From Streptomyces sp. NBC_00554 (lineage in GTDB: Bacteria; Actinomycetota; Actinomycetes; Streptomycetales; Streptomycetaceae), in assembly GCF_041431135.1 (NCBI RefSeq), contig NZ_CP107799.1:3658001-3722000 (forward strand): a stretch of 64,000 nucleotides of DNA, read 5' to 3'. Under the pieces are notes generated by a model, which was given only the letters and a program-made list of their open reading frames with translations, was not told the origin of the DNA and ran no database searches. A program made the position numbers and the translations under genes. This document shows positions 41,550 through 51,179 of this stretch, one piece after another (the stretch's first letter is position 1; every line of letters starts with the position of its first letter).

Positions 41550-42598
41550 GTCAGGCAGCTCAGGCGGAACGTGCGGTTCCGCCGAGGTCGGTGAAACGAC
41601 GCGCGACGGCAGCCAGGCGTACCGCCTGGCTCGTCGTCGCGCTCCTGCTCATGGTCGCCGCCGTCGCGTTCAGCCTCGCCGTCGGCACCCGCCCCGTGCC
41701 CCTGTCCACCGTCCTCGACGCCCTCCTGCACGGCGGGGACTCACCGGACGCGCTGGTCGTACGTTCGCTGCGGGTGCCGCGGACCGCGATCGGGCTGACG
41801 GCGGGGGCCGCGCTGGGGCTCGCCGGGGCGGCCTTGCAGGCGGTCACCCGCAATCCGCTCGCCGATCCGGGGATCCTCGGACTGAGCCAGGGCGCGGCGG
41901 CCGGTGTCGTCTTCGCGATCGCGCTCGGGTGGGCGAACGGCTTCTCCGGGTACGTCTGGTACGCCTTCACCGGCGCCGTCGTCGCCGCGTGTGTCGTGTA
42001 CGCCATCGCCTCGCGCGGGCGGGGTGGCGCCTCGCCGGTGAAACTGGCCCTCGCCGGAACCGCGCTGTCCGCGATGACGGCCGGGGCCACCACCGTTGTA
42101 CTGACGTCGAGTTCGGCGACCCTCGACCAGTTCCGGTTCTGGCAGGTGGGCGCGCTCAGCGGGCGCGACGCCGGGACCGTCGGGCGGATGCTGCCGTTCC
42201 TGATCGCCGGCGCGCTCCTGGTGCTGGCCTGCGCCCGCGGCCTGGACGCGCTCGCGCTCGGCGACGACACGGCGCGGGCGCTGGGCCACCGGGTCGCGCT
42301 CGTACGCGTGTGTGCGGCGCTCGGCGCGACCGTACTCACCGCGGCCGCCGTCGCCGCCGCGGGGCCCATTGCCTTCATCGGCCTCGCCGTCCCCCACCTC
42401 GCCCAGCGCCTCGTCTCCGGCGGCCACCGCTGGACCCTCCCCCTGTCCGCCCTCCTCGGCGCCGCCCTGCTGCTCGCGGCGGACGTGGCCGGGCGGGTGG
42501 TCCGCGCCCCCGCCGAGGTCCCGGCGGGCGTGATGACCGCGCTCGTGGGCGTACCCGTACTGATCGTGCTTGTACGCCGGAAGTCGGTGGGCGCATGA
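41546..42598 (+). CDS. FecCD-family siderophore permease
   Basis: A 350-residue BtuC/FecCD permease with about nine or ten transmembrane helices. LRVPRTAIGLTAGAALGLAGAALQAVTRNPLADPGILGLSQGAAAGVV is the FecCD signature and AAGPIAFIGLAVPHLAQRLVSGGHRWTLP the coupling region that contacts the ATPase. It forms a heterodimer with the next gene's product. GTG 41546 overlaps the binding-protein stop, and the stop overlaps the next ATG. Confidence 0.94.
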   Translation: MSQAAQAERAVPPRSVKRRATAARRTAWLVVALLLMVAAVAFSLAVGTRPVPLSTVLDALLHGGDSPDALVVRSLRVPRTAIGLTAGAALGLAGAALQAVTRNPLADPGILGLSQGAAAGVVFAIALGWANGFSGYVWYAFTGAVVAACVVYAIASRGRGGASPVKLALAGTALSAMTAGATTVVLTSSSATLDQFRFWQVGALSGRDAGTVGRMLPFLIAGALLVLACARGLDALALGDDTARALGHRVALVRVCAALGATVLTAAAVAAAGPIAFIGLAVPHLAQRLVSGGHRWTLPLSALLGAALLLAADVAGRVVRAPAEVPAGVMTALVGVPVLIVLVRRKSVGA

Positions 42599-43644
42599 GC
42601 ACCAGCACTTACCCCCGCTCAGCGGGCCTCTCCGCCGTCCGCCACCGCGGCCTCTCCGTCCTCCTGCACCGGCGTTCGGCAGCCGTCGTCTGCGCACTCG
42701 TCGTGCTCCTCGCGGGCGTGATGCTGCTGTCGGCGTGCGTCGGGCAGACGTACATCCCGCCGGGCGAGGTCTGGCAGGTGCTGCGCGGCCAGGGCGGCCC
42801 GTACGACCTGATCGTCGGTGAGCTGCGCGTCCCGCGGATCGTGCTCGGCGCGATGGTCGGCGCCGCGCTCGGGCTGGCCGGGGCGCTGGTGCAGACCGTG
42901 ACGCGCAACCCGCTCGCCAGCCCGGACGTCATCGGCGTCGGACACGGCGCCGCCGCCGCGACCGTCCTCGCGCTCGCCACCGGCACGGTCGCCTCCCCCG
43001 GCGCGCTCCCGGCCGTCGCGGTCACCGGCGGTCTGGTGGCCGCCGCGCTGGTGTACGTGCTGGCCTGGCGGCACGGGATGCAGCCAAGTCGGTTCGTGCT
43101 GACGGGAGTCGGGATCGGGGTCGCGCTCTCGGCGGTCGTACAGCTGTATCTGACCGAGAGCGAACTCGCCGAGGCCGAGGCGCTCAAGCTGTGGCTGACC
43201 GGCAGCCTCAACGGGCGGGGCTGGGAGCAGGCGGGGCCGCTCGGCTGGGTCCTGCTTCTCTCGCTGCCCGCCCTGGTGTGGGCGAACCGGGCGCTGCGAC
43301 CGCTCGGCCTGGACCCCGAGACGGCCGCCGCGCTCGGCATGCGCGTGCACCGCACCCAGCTCGGGCTGACCTTCCTGGGCGTGGTGCTCGCCGCGACCGC
43401 GACGGGGGCTGCGGGACCGATCGGCTTCGTCGCCCTCACCGGGCCGCAGCTGGCCCGCCGTATCACGCGCACCCCGCAACTGCCGCTCGTCGCCTCCGGG
43501 TTGACGGGAGCGGTCATCGTGGTCGTCGCGGATCTGGTGGCCCGTACGGTGGTGCCGCCGCTGGAGATTCCGGTGGGGGCTCTGACGTCGCTGGTCGGGG
43601 GGCCGTATCTGCTGTGGCTGCTGGGGCGTTCGGGCAAACGCTGA
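42595..43644 (+). CDS. FecCD-family siderophore permease (second subunit)
   Basis: A 349-residue paralogue of the preceding permease, ATGA-coupled to it. LRVPRIVLGAMVGAALGLAGALVQTVTRNPLASPDVIGVGHGAAAATV and AAGPIGFVALTGPQLARRITRTPQLP are the matching signatures. The operon ends here with a strong hairpin, and no ABC ATPase gene follows or precedes, so the ATPase must be encoded elsewhere. Confidence 0.94.
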   Translation: MSTSTYPRSAGLSAVRHRGLSVLLHRRSAAVVCALVVLLAGVMLLSACVGQTYIPPGEVWQVLRGQGGPYDLIVGELRVPRIVLGAMVGAALGLAGALVQTVTRNPLASPDVIGVGHGAAAATVLALATGTVASPGALPAVAVTGGLVAAALVYVLAWRHGMQPSRFVLTGVGIGVALSAVVQLYLTESELAEAEALKLWLTGSLNGRGWEQAGPLGWVLLLSLPALVWANRALRPLGLDPETAAALGMRVHRTQLGLTFLGVVLAATATGAAGPIGFVALTGPQLARRITRTPQLPLVASGLTGAVIVVVADLVARTVVPPLEIPVGALTSLVGGPYLLWLLGRSGKR

Positions 43645-43676
43645 ACCCGGGCCCGGAGAACCGGGCCCGGGTTCAG
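43641..43676. terminator. Strong terminator after the siderophore operon
   Basis: A perfect 16-bp stem (CTGAACCCGGGCCCGG and complement) with an AGAA loop. The operon's stop codon lies inside the left arm. The following convergent ADH gene ends 26 bp beyond it, so it may serve both. Confidence 0.85.
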
Positions 43677-43701
43677 CGCAATTGGCCGGACCTGGCGAGA
43701 G

Positions 43702-44742
43702 CTAGATCGTGGCCGTGTCGATCACGAACCGGTAGCGGACGTCGCTCGCGAGGACCCGCTCGTACGCGTCGTTGATCTCGGAGGCGGTGATCAGCTCGAT
43801 CTCCGCGCCCAGACCGTGCTCGGCACAGAAGTCCAGCATCTCCTGGGTCTCCTGGATGCCGCCGATGCCTGAGCCCGCGAGAGTCTTGCGGCCCATGATC
43901 AGGGTGAAGAGGTTGAGCGAGATCGGCTCCTCCGGGGCGCCGACATTCACCAGCGCGCCGTCCGACTTCAGCAGGGACAGGTACGCGCCGAAGTCCAGCG
44001 GGGCCGAGACCGTCGACAGGATGATGTCGAAGGTGCCCGCCAGCTCCTGGAAGGTCTTCGGGTCACTGGTCGCGTAGTAGTGGTCGGCGCCCAGCTTCAG
44101 GCCGTCGTCCTTCTTGCGGAGCGACTGGGACAGGACGGTCACCTCGGCGCCGAGCGCGTGCGCGATCTTGACGCCCATGTGGCCGAGGCCGCCCATGCCG
44201 AGGACGGCGACCTTCTTGCCGGGACCGGCGTTCCAGTGCTTGAGCGGGGAGTACGTGGTGATGCCGGCGCAGAGCAGCGGCGCGGCCTCGTCGAGGGAGA
44301 TGCCCTCGGGGATGCTGAGGGTGTAGTTCTCGTCGACGACGATGTGCGTGGAGTAGCCGCCGTAGGTGGGCGTGCCGTCCACACCGATGCCGTTGTACGT
44401 CTGGATGTTGCCCTTGACGCAGTACTGCTCCAGGCCCGCCTTGCAGTTCTCGCACTCGCGGCAGGAGTCGACCATGCAGCCGACGCCCGCGCGGTCGCCC
44501 ACCTGGAACTTGGTGACGCCGGAGCCGACCTCGGTGACGATGCCGGCGATCTCGTGGCCCGGAACCATCGGGAAGATGGCCTCGCCCCAGCCCTCACGGG
44601 CCTGGTGGATGTCCGAGTGGCAGATGCCGGCGAACTTGATGTCGATCAGGACGTCGAACTCACCGACCTCGCGCCGTTCGATGGTGGTGCGCTCCAGCGG
44701 AGCCTTGGCGGCGGGGGCGGCGTACGCAGCAACAGTGGTCAT
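43702..44742 (-). CDS. Zinc-dependent NAD(P) alcohol dehydrogenase (YahK/CAD-like)
   Basis: A 346-residue MDR dehydrogenase. Catalytic zinc ligands: C in GICHSDIHQ, H in PGHEIAGIV and a later C; the structural-zinc lobe has four cysteines (CMVDSCRECENCKAG...YC pattern). The cofactor loop is GMGGLGHMGVKIAHALG, and GIGGIQETQEMLDFCAEHG is typical of the cinnamyl-alcohol-dehydrogenase/YahK branch, which reduces aldehydes with NADPH. It is divergent from an XRE/MmyB regulator, with 191 bp between the starts. Confidence 0.92.
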   Translation of the reverse strand: MTTVAAYAAPAAKAPLERTTIERREVGEFDVLIDIKFAGICHSDIHQAREGWGEAIFPMVPGHEIAGIVTEVGSGVTKFQVGDRAGVGCMVDSCRECENCKAGLEQYCVKGNIQTYNGIGVDGTPTYGGYSTHIVVDENYTLSIPEGISLDEAAPLLCAGITTYSPLKHWNAGPGKKVAVLGMGGLGHMGVKIAHALGAEVTVLSQSLRKKDDGLKLGADHYYATSDPKTFQELAGTFDIILSTVSAPLDFGAYLSLLKSDGALVNVGAPEEPISLNLFTLIMGRKTLAGSGIGGIQETQEMLDFCAEHGLGAEIELITASEINDAYERVLASDVRYRFVIDTATI

Positions 44743-44933
44743 GCCGGGGTTCTCCTAGGGAGTGGTCGTGTACCCGGCTGCCTTCTGACCTTCTGACCGG
44801 GTACGTCGTCCAGCGTGCCGGGCCACGCGACATTCACCCAGGTCACGGCTTTACGTACGTTCACTGGTCCTACTACTGGCGGGGTCAGGTTCGTCCGCGC
44901 TTCGTCTGCGTACGACCGTGAATACTGGAGGGC

Positions 44934-45857
44934 ATGGACCCACAGCCCCCTCAGTCTTCTCAGCAGCCCTCGGGCGAAGCGGGGCCCCCGCTGGACCGGC
45001 GCGCCGAGCTCAGCGAGTTCCTGCGCACGCGCCGGGCCCGGCTGAAGCCCGAGGACGTGGGGATGCCGGACTTCGGGCGGCACCGCCGGGTGCCGGGGCT
45101 GCGCCGCGAGGAGCTGGCGCAGCTGGCCGGGGTGTCGGTGGCGTACTACACCCGCCTCGAGCAGGGCAACGGACGGAACGTGTCCGCGGAGGTACTCGAC
45201 GCGATCGCGCGCGCCCTGCGGCTCACGGACGCCGAGCACGCGCATCTCACCCACCTCGCGAAACCCAAGCAGCACAAGAAGAAGCAGGGGGCTCGGCCGC
45301 AGCAGGTACGGGGCGCCTTGCGGCAGCTGCTCGACACGCTGGACGGGGTGCCGGCGTACATCACCGGGCGGCGGTCAGACGTCCTCGTGTGGAACCGGAT
45401 GGCCGCGGCGGTGTTCGGTGACTGGGCGGAGCTGCCGGTGCAGGAGCGGAACTGGGCGCGGATGGTGTTCCTCAGGCCCGAGTACCACGATCTGTTCGTG
45501 GAGTGGGAGCAGAAGGCGATCGACATCGTCTGCCTCCTGCGCATGGACGCGGGCTGTCACCCCGATGATCCTCGGCTGTCCGCGTTGGTCGGGGAACTCT
45601 CCGTGAAGAGTGAGGACTTCCGGCGGTTGTGGGCCACGCACGACGTGAAGGAGAAGACTCACGGGGTGAAGCGGCTGCGTCATCCCCTGGTGGGTGACCT
45701 CTCCCTTCAGTACGAGTCCTTCCAGCTGGCCGGGGACGCTGAGCAGGTGCTGGTCACGTACCACGCGGAGCCGGGGTCGCCCTCTGCGGAGGCGCTCCAC
45801 CTGCTGTCCAGCTGGGGCCGGGACGCGACGCGGGCGGGCGCCGGGTCACCGTCGTAG
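44934..45857 (+). CDS. XRE/MmyB-type regulator (divergent from ADH)
   Basis: A 307-residue regulator of the same family as the 32426-33283 product. The helix-turn-helix is RVPGLRREELAQLAGVSVAYYTRLEQGNGRNVSAEVLDAIARALRL; the MmyB ligand domain includes YITGRRSDVLVWNRMAAAVFGDW and RMVFLRPEYHDLFVEWEQKA, and ends VKRLRHPLVGDLSLQYESFQLAGDAEQVLVTYHAEPGSPS. Basic KPKQHKKKQGARPQQ joins the two domains. It probably controls the divergent alcohol dehydrogenase. Confidence 0.9.
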   Translation: MDPQPPQSSQQPSGEAGPPLDRRAELSEFLRTRRARLKPEDVGMPDFGRHRRVPGLRREELAQLAGVSVAYYTRLEQGNGRNVSAEVLDAIARALRLTDAEHAHLTHLAKPKQHKKKQGARPQQVRGALRQLLDTLDGVPAYITGRRSDVLVWNRMAAAVFGDWAELPVQERNWARMVFLRPEYHDLFVEWEQKAIDIVCLLRMDAGCHPDDPRLSALVGELSVKSEDFRRLWATHDVKEKTHGVKRLRHPLVGDLSLQYESFQLAGDAEQVLVTYHAEPGSPSAEALHLLSSWGRDATRAGAGSPS

Positions 45858-45861
45858 GTTT

Positions 45862-46036
45862 TTCGCCCCCTCCGCCCCTACCCATTCCCGTCACTTGGGG
45901 GCTGCCGCCCCCAAACCCCCGCTCCGCGGGGTTCAGCCCGTCCGGCGTTTGAGGACGAGGCCGTTCAGGCCGACAGCGGGGGTCTGGGGGCGGCAGCCCC
46001 CAGGAACAAGGGACGGGTAGGGGCGGAGGGGGCGAA
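45862..46036. repeat. Dispersed Streptomyces inverted repeat, copy 1
   Basis: A 175-bp block between convergent genes with 22-bp perfect terminal inverted repeats (TTCGCCCCCTCCGCC... at 45862 and its complement ending 46036). Further inner inverted segments include GGGGGCTGCCGCCCCC and its mirror. The middle contains CCGTCCGGCGTTTGAGGAC, a sequence seen in many Streptomyces intergenic regions. It can fold almost end to end. Confidence 0.85.
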
Positions 46037-46046
46037 GAAAACTCCC

Positions 46047-46817
46047 CTAGCCCCGATACGGCGGCGCCACCCCCCACCCCCACCGCGGCACAGGCTGCTC
46101 CCCCGGAGCCACCGCGTCCGGGCCGGAGAAGTACACGGCCAGCCGCGTCCCCCACTCCACGTACGCGACGAACGCCGAGCGGAACTCGGCGTCGGTCGGG
46201 AGGCCGGCGTCGTCGGCCGCGTCCTGGAGGAGGTTGACCCAGCGGCGGCGCTGGACCTCGGTGATGCCCTTGCCGAGGTGCTTGGCGACCATGTGCCCGT
46301 GCCCGCCCTGCGTCTCGGAGTACCCGGCAGGACCACCGAAGACCTCACCGAGCCAGAGCGCGACATGCGCGGCGTGCTCGGGGGCCATGTCCGCGAACAC
46401 CGGGGCGAGGACGTCGTCCTTGAGGACCTTGTCGTAGAAGACCTCGGTGAGACGGGCGAAGGCCTCGGCACCCCCCGCCCAGGCGTACAGCGTGGGCACG
46501 GCCGCACCCGAACCCCGTACCGCCGTCGGCTTGTAGTGGCGCATCTCCTCGATGCTGGAGACGTAGGGCCGGATCTCGGCCAGGAAGTCGGGGAAGAGCT
46601 CCGACTTGCGGAAGCCTTCGAGGTGATCCTCGGTCGACGTCCAGGTGATCCGCAGGACGAAGTGCTCGAAGTCCTCGTCGCAGCGCGCCAGTTCGTAGTC
46701 CATGCATTGCGGAGCCGCAGCGAGCTGGACGGCGGCCCGGGTGTAGGCGGCGAGGAACTCCGCCGACTGCTGCTCGGGGATGCGGTACCGGATGTACTCG
46801 ACGGTGTGGACGGTCAT
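46047..46817 (-). CDS. Monooxygenase (ABM)-truncated haemoglobin fusion
   Basis: A 256-residue two-domain protein. Residues 1-95 are an antibiotic-biosynthesis-monooxygenase (ABM) fold (YIRYRIPEQQSAEFLAAYTRAAVQL...DYELARCDEDFEHFVLRITWTSTEDHLEGFRKS). Residues 110-235 are a group II truncated haemoglobin (GGAEAFARLTEVFYDKVLKDDVLAPVF, MVAKHLGKGITEVQRRRWVNLLQDAADDAGLP) with the family Trp (RRRW) near the haem. This ABM-trHb chimera has been described in streptomycetes. It presumably handles oxygen or NO-linked chemistry. The ATG at 46817 gives the conserved VHTVEYIRYRI start. Confidence 0.92.
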   Translation of the reverse strand: MTVHTVEYIRYRIPEQQSAEFLAAYTRAAVQLAAAPQCMDYELARCDEDFEHFVLRITWTSTEDHLEGFRKSELFPDFLAEIRPYVSSIEEMRHYKPTAVRGSGAAVPTLYAWAGGAEAFARLTEVFYDKVLKDDVLAPVFADMAPEHAAHVALWLGEVFGGPAGYSETQGGHGHMVAKHLGKGITEVQRRRWVNLLQDAADDAGLPTDAEFRSAFVAYVEWGTRLAVYFSGPDAVAPGEQPVPRWGWGVAPPYRG

Positions 46818-46835
46818 GCCCCCACACAAACACGG

Positions 46836-46870
46836 ACGGCCCGCCGGAAGCTCTCCCTCCGACGGGCCGT
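46836..46870 (-). terminator. Terminator of the subtilisin gene
   Basis: A 13-bp stem with one mismatch (ACGGCCCGCCGGA with TCCGACGGGCCGT) and a 9-nt loop, 45 bp beyond the minus-strand protease stop. Confidence 0.65.
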
Positions 46871-46915
46871 TCGCTATTGGCTCACTTCACTTGCGGGCTC
46901 AACCTGCCTGCGGGC

Positions 46916-49900
46916 TCACTTCCCGAAGTACGCGTTGAAGACCGAGACCGTCGACTTGTTCCCCTTCTTGTCGGCGATCCTGGCGCTGAAGGAGATGCCC
47001 TTGCCCTTGCCCGGGTTCTTGAAGGTGACCTTGCCGTTCTTGACGGTCAGCTTGGTCCACTTCTTGCCGTAGTCGTAACTGACGTACACGGCCAGCGACT
47101 TGAGGTTGCTGCCCGCGGCCGCTCCCTGGACGGTGACCGGCATGGTCACCTTCGCGCCCGCCGTGGCACGGCTGTCCAGGCCGACGAGCGCGCCGAAGCG
47201 GGCCGTGGAGACGGGCAGCTTCGCGTTGGCGGCCTTCTTCGAGCGGAACGTCCAGCTCGCGTTGATCTTCGTGGCGGCCGCGGCCACCTTCGCGGAACGC
47301 GTGATGGACGTGTTCAGCTGGTACTGCGCATCCGCGGCCGGCACCTTGAACTGGCCGCTGCCGTCCAGCGGATCGGCACTCGCGGAGATCTTGGTGCCGT
47401 TGCGGTACAGGGTCGTCTTGACCGAGGTGTAGAGGGATTCACCGGCGTTCCCCGGGCCGTCGGCGAACATCGGCAGATAGCCGTAGAGGTAGTCCCCGGA
47501 GCGGAAGACCCCGTACGCGCTGCCGAGCTTCGGGCCGAAGACCCCTCTGTTGAAGGTCTTCGTGTAGCTCGTGCCCGCCCGGTAGGTCACCGGGTCGCCC
47601 GAGGTGTAGAAGGCCTCCATGGCCGGGGAGCCGTCCGCGGCCACGCCCCCGTACTGCGCGAAGTCGAGGCCCCACTTGACCTGGTCACCGGTGGACAGAT
47701 AGACCGTCCGCGAGCTCGGCAGCTTCTGGGCGACCTCGACGCCGAAGGTGAAGTCGTTGGGCAGCTCGCCATAGGCGAGGACCGAGCCCGTCTTGCCGGA
47801 GGCCGAGGCCCCCAGGTTCGCCTTCACCTTGGCGAGTTCGCTCGCCTTGTAGTGCTTGACCTTGGCGCCCTGCAGCTTGGTGACCTTGCCGCCGGTGAAC
47901 ACGTCGTACTCGGTGGCGCCACCCTTGACCCAGCTGCCGGACCAGCTCTGGTACAGGCCGGAGGCGATCGCCGGTCCGACGTGCGCGACCCGCAGGTTCT
48001 GGAAGGAGTCCAGGCCGATGCCCAGTCCGATGCCCGCGGCGTCGTACGAGTAGGAGACAACCCCCTGGAGCTGCTTCGCCGCCGCGTCCGGCACCGTGAT
48101 GTCGGCGCCCTTGGCGGTGCGCTGGTCGATCGTCACCGTGGTGTCCTTGGTGACGTCCAGCTTGGGCTGGACCAACCAGTCCACGCCGCCCTCGATGGTG
48201 ACGAGGTCCTTCAGCAGGATGGTGTCCAGGATGTACGAGCCCTTGGGCACCCGGATGGTGTCGGTGGCCCCGGTGCCCTGCCGGTAGAAGTCCCGTCCTT
48301 CGGCCAGACCCGAGTAGGCCCACAGGTCGGTGAGGTGGATGGGCTGCTCGCCCGCGCGGGTGATGTAGTTCACGGTGACGTCGTACGACTCCACCTCGCG
48401 CTGCACCGCCGCCGCCGTGCGCACGGTCTGGCCGCCGCCGGTCGCCGTCACGTACGACGAGTACGCGCCGTCCGTGGTGCCGCCCAGCTTCGAGTTGACC
48501 GTCAGGTCGACGGACGCCTCGCCGTTCGCGGGGACGGTGACCGTCGTCGCGCCGAGCGTGAAGAAGCCCGCGGGAGCCGCCTGGCCCTTGGGGTTGGTGG
48601 CCGTCGCCGTGAGGTTCAGGGTGACGTCCGCCGTGCCGAGGTTGCGGTAGGTGATCTGCTCGGTCACCGGGGTGTCGTCGGTGTGCGGCCACTCCTGGAT
48701 ACCGAAGCTCACCGACGAGTTCTTGGCGATCACGGTCTGCTGGATGGCCTTGTCGACCTGGATCCGGCCCGCGCCCTGCTGGAACGGCGTGTACGCGCCG
48801 CCCTTCGCGGAACCGGTCAGCGCGCCCTTGAGCTCGGCGTACGTCCAGTCCGGGTGCTGCTGCTTGAGGATCGCCGCCGCGCCCGCGACATGCGGGGTCG
48901 CCATCGACGTACCCGAGATGGTCAGGTAGCCGGCCGGCTTCTCGCCGACCTCCTGGGCGATGAGGCTGCCCGCGGCCGAGGCCGCCGTGATGTCCACACC
49001 CGGCGCCGTGACGTCGGGCTTGATGCCCCCGTCGAGGCCGGGGCCCCGGCTGGAGAAGGCCGCCAGCTTGTCGCTGTCGTCCACGGCGCCGACGGTGAGC
49101 GCGTCGGCCGCGCTGCCCGGGGAGCCGACGGTCTGCTCGCCGCCGTCGTTGCCCGCGGCGATCGCGAAGAGGATGCCCTTCTCCTCGGACAGCTTGTTGA
49201 CCTCGGCCTCGAGCGGATCGATCTCGGGGGTGTCGAAGCCGCCCAGGCTGAGGTTCACGACGTCGGCGCCCTGCTCGGCCGCCCACTCCATGCCCGCGAG
49301 GATGCTGGAGTCCTCGCCGCTGCCCGTGTCGCTGAGGACCTTGCCGTTGAGGATCGTCGCGCCGGGCGCGACACCCTTGTACTTGCCGTTCGACTTGGCG
49401 CCCGTGCCCGCCGCGATCGACGCGACGTGCGTGCCGTGGCCGTACTTGTCGGTCGCGTCCGGAGAGGTGGAGAAGTTCTTCGACTCGGCCACCTGGCCCT
49501 TGAGGTCCGGGTGGGTCGTGTCGACTCCGGTGTCCAGTACGGCGATCTTGACGCCCTTGCCGTCGTAACCGGCGGCCCACGCCTTGGGGGCACCGATCTG
49601 CGGCACGGACTTGTCGAGGGTCACCTCGCGTACGCCGTCCAGCCAGACGTGCGCGACACCCGAGGCCGCGCTGCCGTCGTCGGTGACCGCGTCCCACAGC
49701 TCGGCGGCGTCCTGCTTGGGCGTCAGAACGGCGTCCGCGTTGAGGGACTTGAGGGTCCTGCGGACGGTGCCCGCGTCACGGACGTCGTCCTTGGCGGCCG
49801 TCGCCGTGCCCTTGTAGCCGACGATCACCTTCAGGCCCTGCTTCTGGGACTTGCGGTTCGCCGCCTTGTTCAGCTCGGTGACGTCGAAGAGCCGCTGGTC

Positions 49901-50281
49901 GAGCTTGCCGGTGGCTATCAGGCGCTGCGCGTCGGCCGGCACCACGAGGGTGTGGCCGTCGGCCTTGCGGATCTGGACGGGTATCTTCTCGCGGCCCTCG
50001 GCGCGCTCGACGCCGACTACGCGGCCCTTCGCATCGACGGCCACCCGGTCACCGGTGATCAGCGTGATGCTGTGCTTGGCCGTGAGCCCGGCCTGCCTGG
50101 CCTGCGCGGCCAGTTGGGCCTGCTGGCCCGTGGAAGCGCTACTCGCGTGTTCGGCCGACGCCGGGCTGGTCATTCCCGCCGCCAGTGCCACAGCGGCCGC
50201 CGTGGCGACCGTCGCAGCGCACGCCTTTTTCACTTGTCTGCGCAAAACTCCCCCTGAGATGAGATCCGGACGAATCCCCAT
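46916..50281 (-). CDS. Secreted S8-family serine peptidase (subtilisin-like)
   Basis: A 1121-residue exported protease. A signal peptide (RRQVKKACAATVATAAAVALAAGMTSPASA) leads to a propeptide (about residues 50-215) with LITGDRV and VIVG-type strands. The catalytic triad is D250 in VLDTGVD, H285 in GHGTHVAS and S459 in SGTSMATPH, with Asn near residue 380 as oxyanion. A long C-terminal part of beta-rich domains (IgG-like, about 550 residues) ends the protein. The start is uncertain: 50281 (ATG), 50245 (TTG, next to GGGGGA) and 50233 (GTG) all keep the signal peptide. Family members are often 1100-1250 residues. Confidence 0.93.
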   Translation of the reverse strand: MGIRPDLISGGVLRRQVKKACAATVATAAAVALAAGMTSPASAEHASSASTGQQAQLAAQARQAGLTAKHSITLITGDRVAVDAKGRVVGVERAEGREKIPVQIRKADGHTLVVPADAQRLIATGKLDQRLFDVTELNKAANRKSQKQGLKVIVGYKGTATAAKDDVRDAGTVRRTLKSLNADAVLTPKQDAAELWDAVTDDGSAASGVAHVWLDGVREVTLDKSVPQIGAPKAWAAGYDGKGVKIAVLDTGVDTTHPDLKGQVAESKNFSTSPDATDKYGHGTHVASIAAGTGAKSNGKYKGVAPGATILNGKVLSDTGSGEDSSILAGMEWAAEQGADVVNLSLGGFDTPEIDPLEAEVNKLSEEKGILFAIAAGNDGGEQTVGSPGSAADALTVGAVDDSDKLAAFSSRGPGLDGGIKPDVTAPGVDITAASAAGSLIAQEVGEKPAGYLTISGTSMATPHVAGAAAILKQQHPDWTYAELKGALTGSAKGGAYTPFQQGAGRIQVDKAIQQTVIAKNSSVSFGIQEWPHTDDTPVTEQITYRNLGTADVTLNLTATATNPKGQAAPAGFFTLGATTVTVPANGEASVDLTVNSKLGGTTDGAYSSYVTATGGGQTVRTAAAVQREVESYDVTVNYITRAGEQPIHLTDLWAYSGLAEGRDFYRQGTGATDTIRVPKGSYILDTILLKDLVTIEGGVDWLVQPKLDVTKDTTVTIDQRTAKGADITVPDAAAKQLQGVVSYSYDAAGIGLGIGLDSFQNLRVAHVGPAIASGLYQSWSGSWVKGGATEYDVFTGGKVTKLQGAKVKHYKASELAKVKANLGASASGKTGSVLAYGELPNDFTFGVEVAQKLPSSRTVYLSTGDQVKWGLDFAQYGGVAADGSPAMEAFYTSGDPVTYRAGTSYTKTFNRGVFGPKLGSAYGVFRSGDYLYGYLPMFADGPGNAGESLYTSVKTTLYRNGTKISASADPLDGSGQFKVPAADAQYQLNTSITRSAKVAAAATKINASWTFRSKKAANAKLPVSTARFGALVGLDSRATAGAKVTMPVTVQGAAAGSNLKSLAVYVSYDYGKKWTKLTVKNGKVTFKNPGKGKGISFSARIADKKGNKSTVSVFNAYFGK

Positions 50282-50436
50282 TCATCCGGCCGGAGGAAGT
50301 TCCGCACGCGCATACGTGCACCCCCCGGAATACGCAATTATGCCCGGGGGGTGATCGCCTACTCAATAGAGGGGAAGCGGCGAAGAGTTGACGGACTTGC
50401 TCCGCTACGCTCCCGCACTCCCCCTTTTGTACTCCT

Positions 50437-51120
<684 letters not shown>

Positions 51121-51179
51121 GGGAACAACTCCTGGTTGTGCGTAAGGGGGTTGGCCGCGTGAGCCGTGCGGGGCCGTGA

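Noticed and set aside
46877..50257. Long plus-strand open frame (1126 codons) opposite the subtilisin gene
   Set aside because: It mirrors a GC-rich real gene on the other strand; its translation is low-complexity Val/Gly/Arg-rich with no domain, whereas the minus-strand product has a full catalytic triad.
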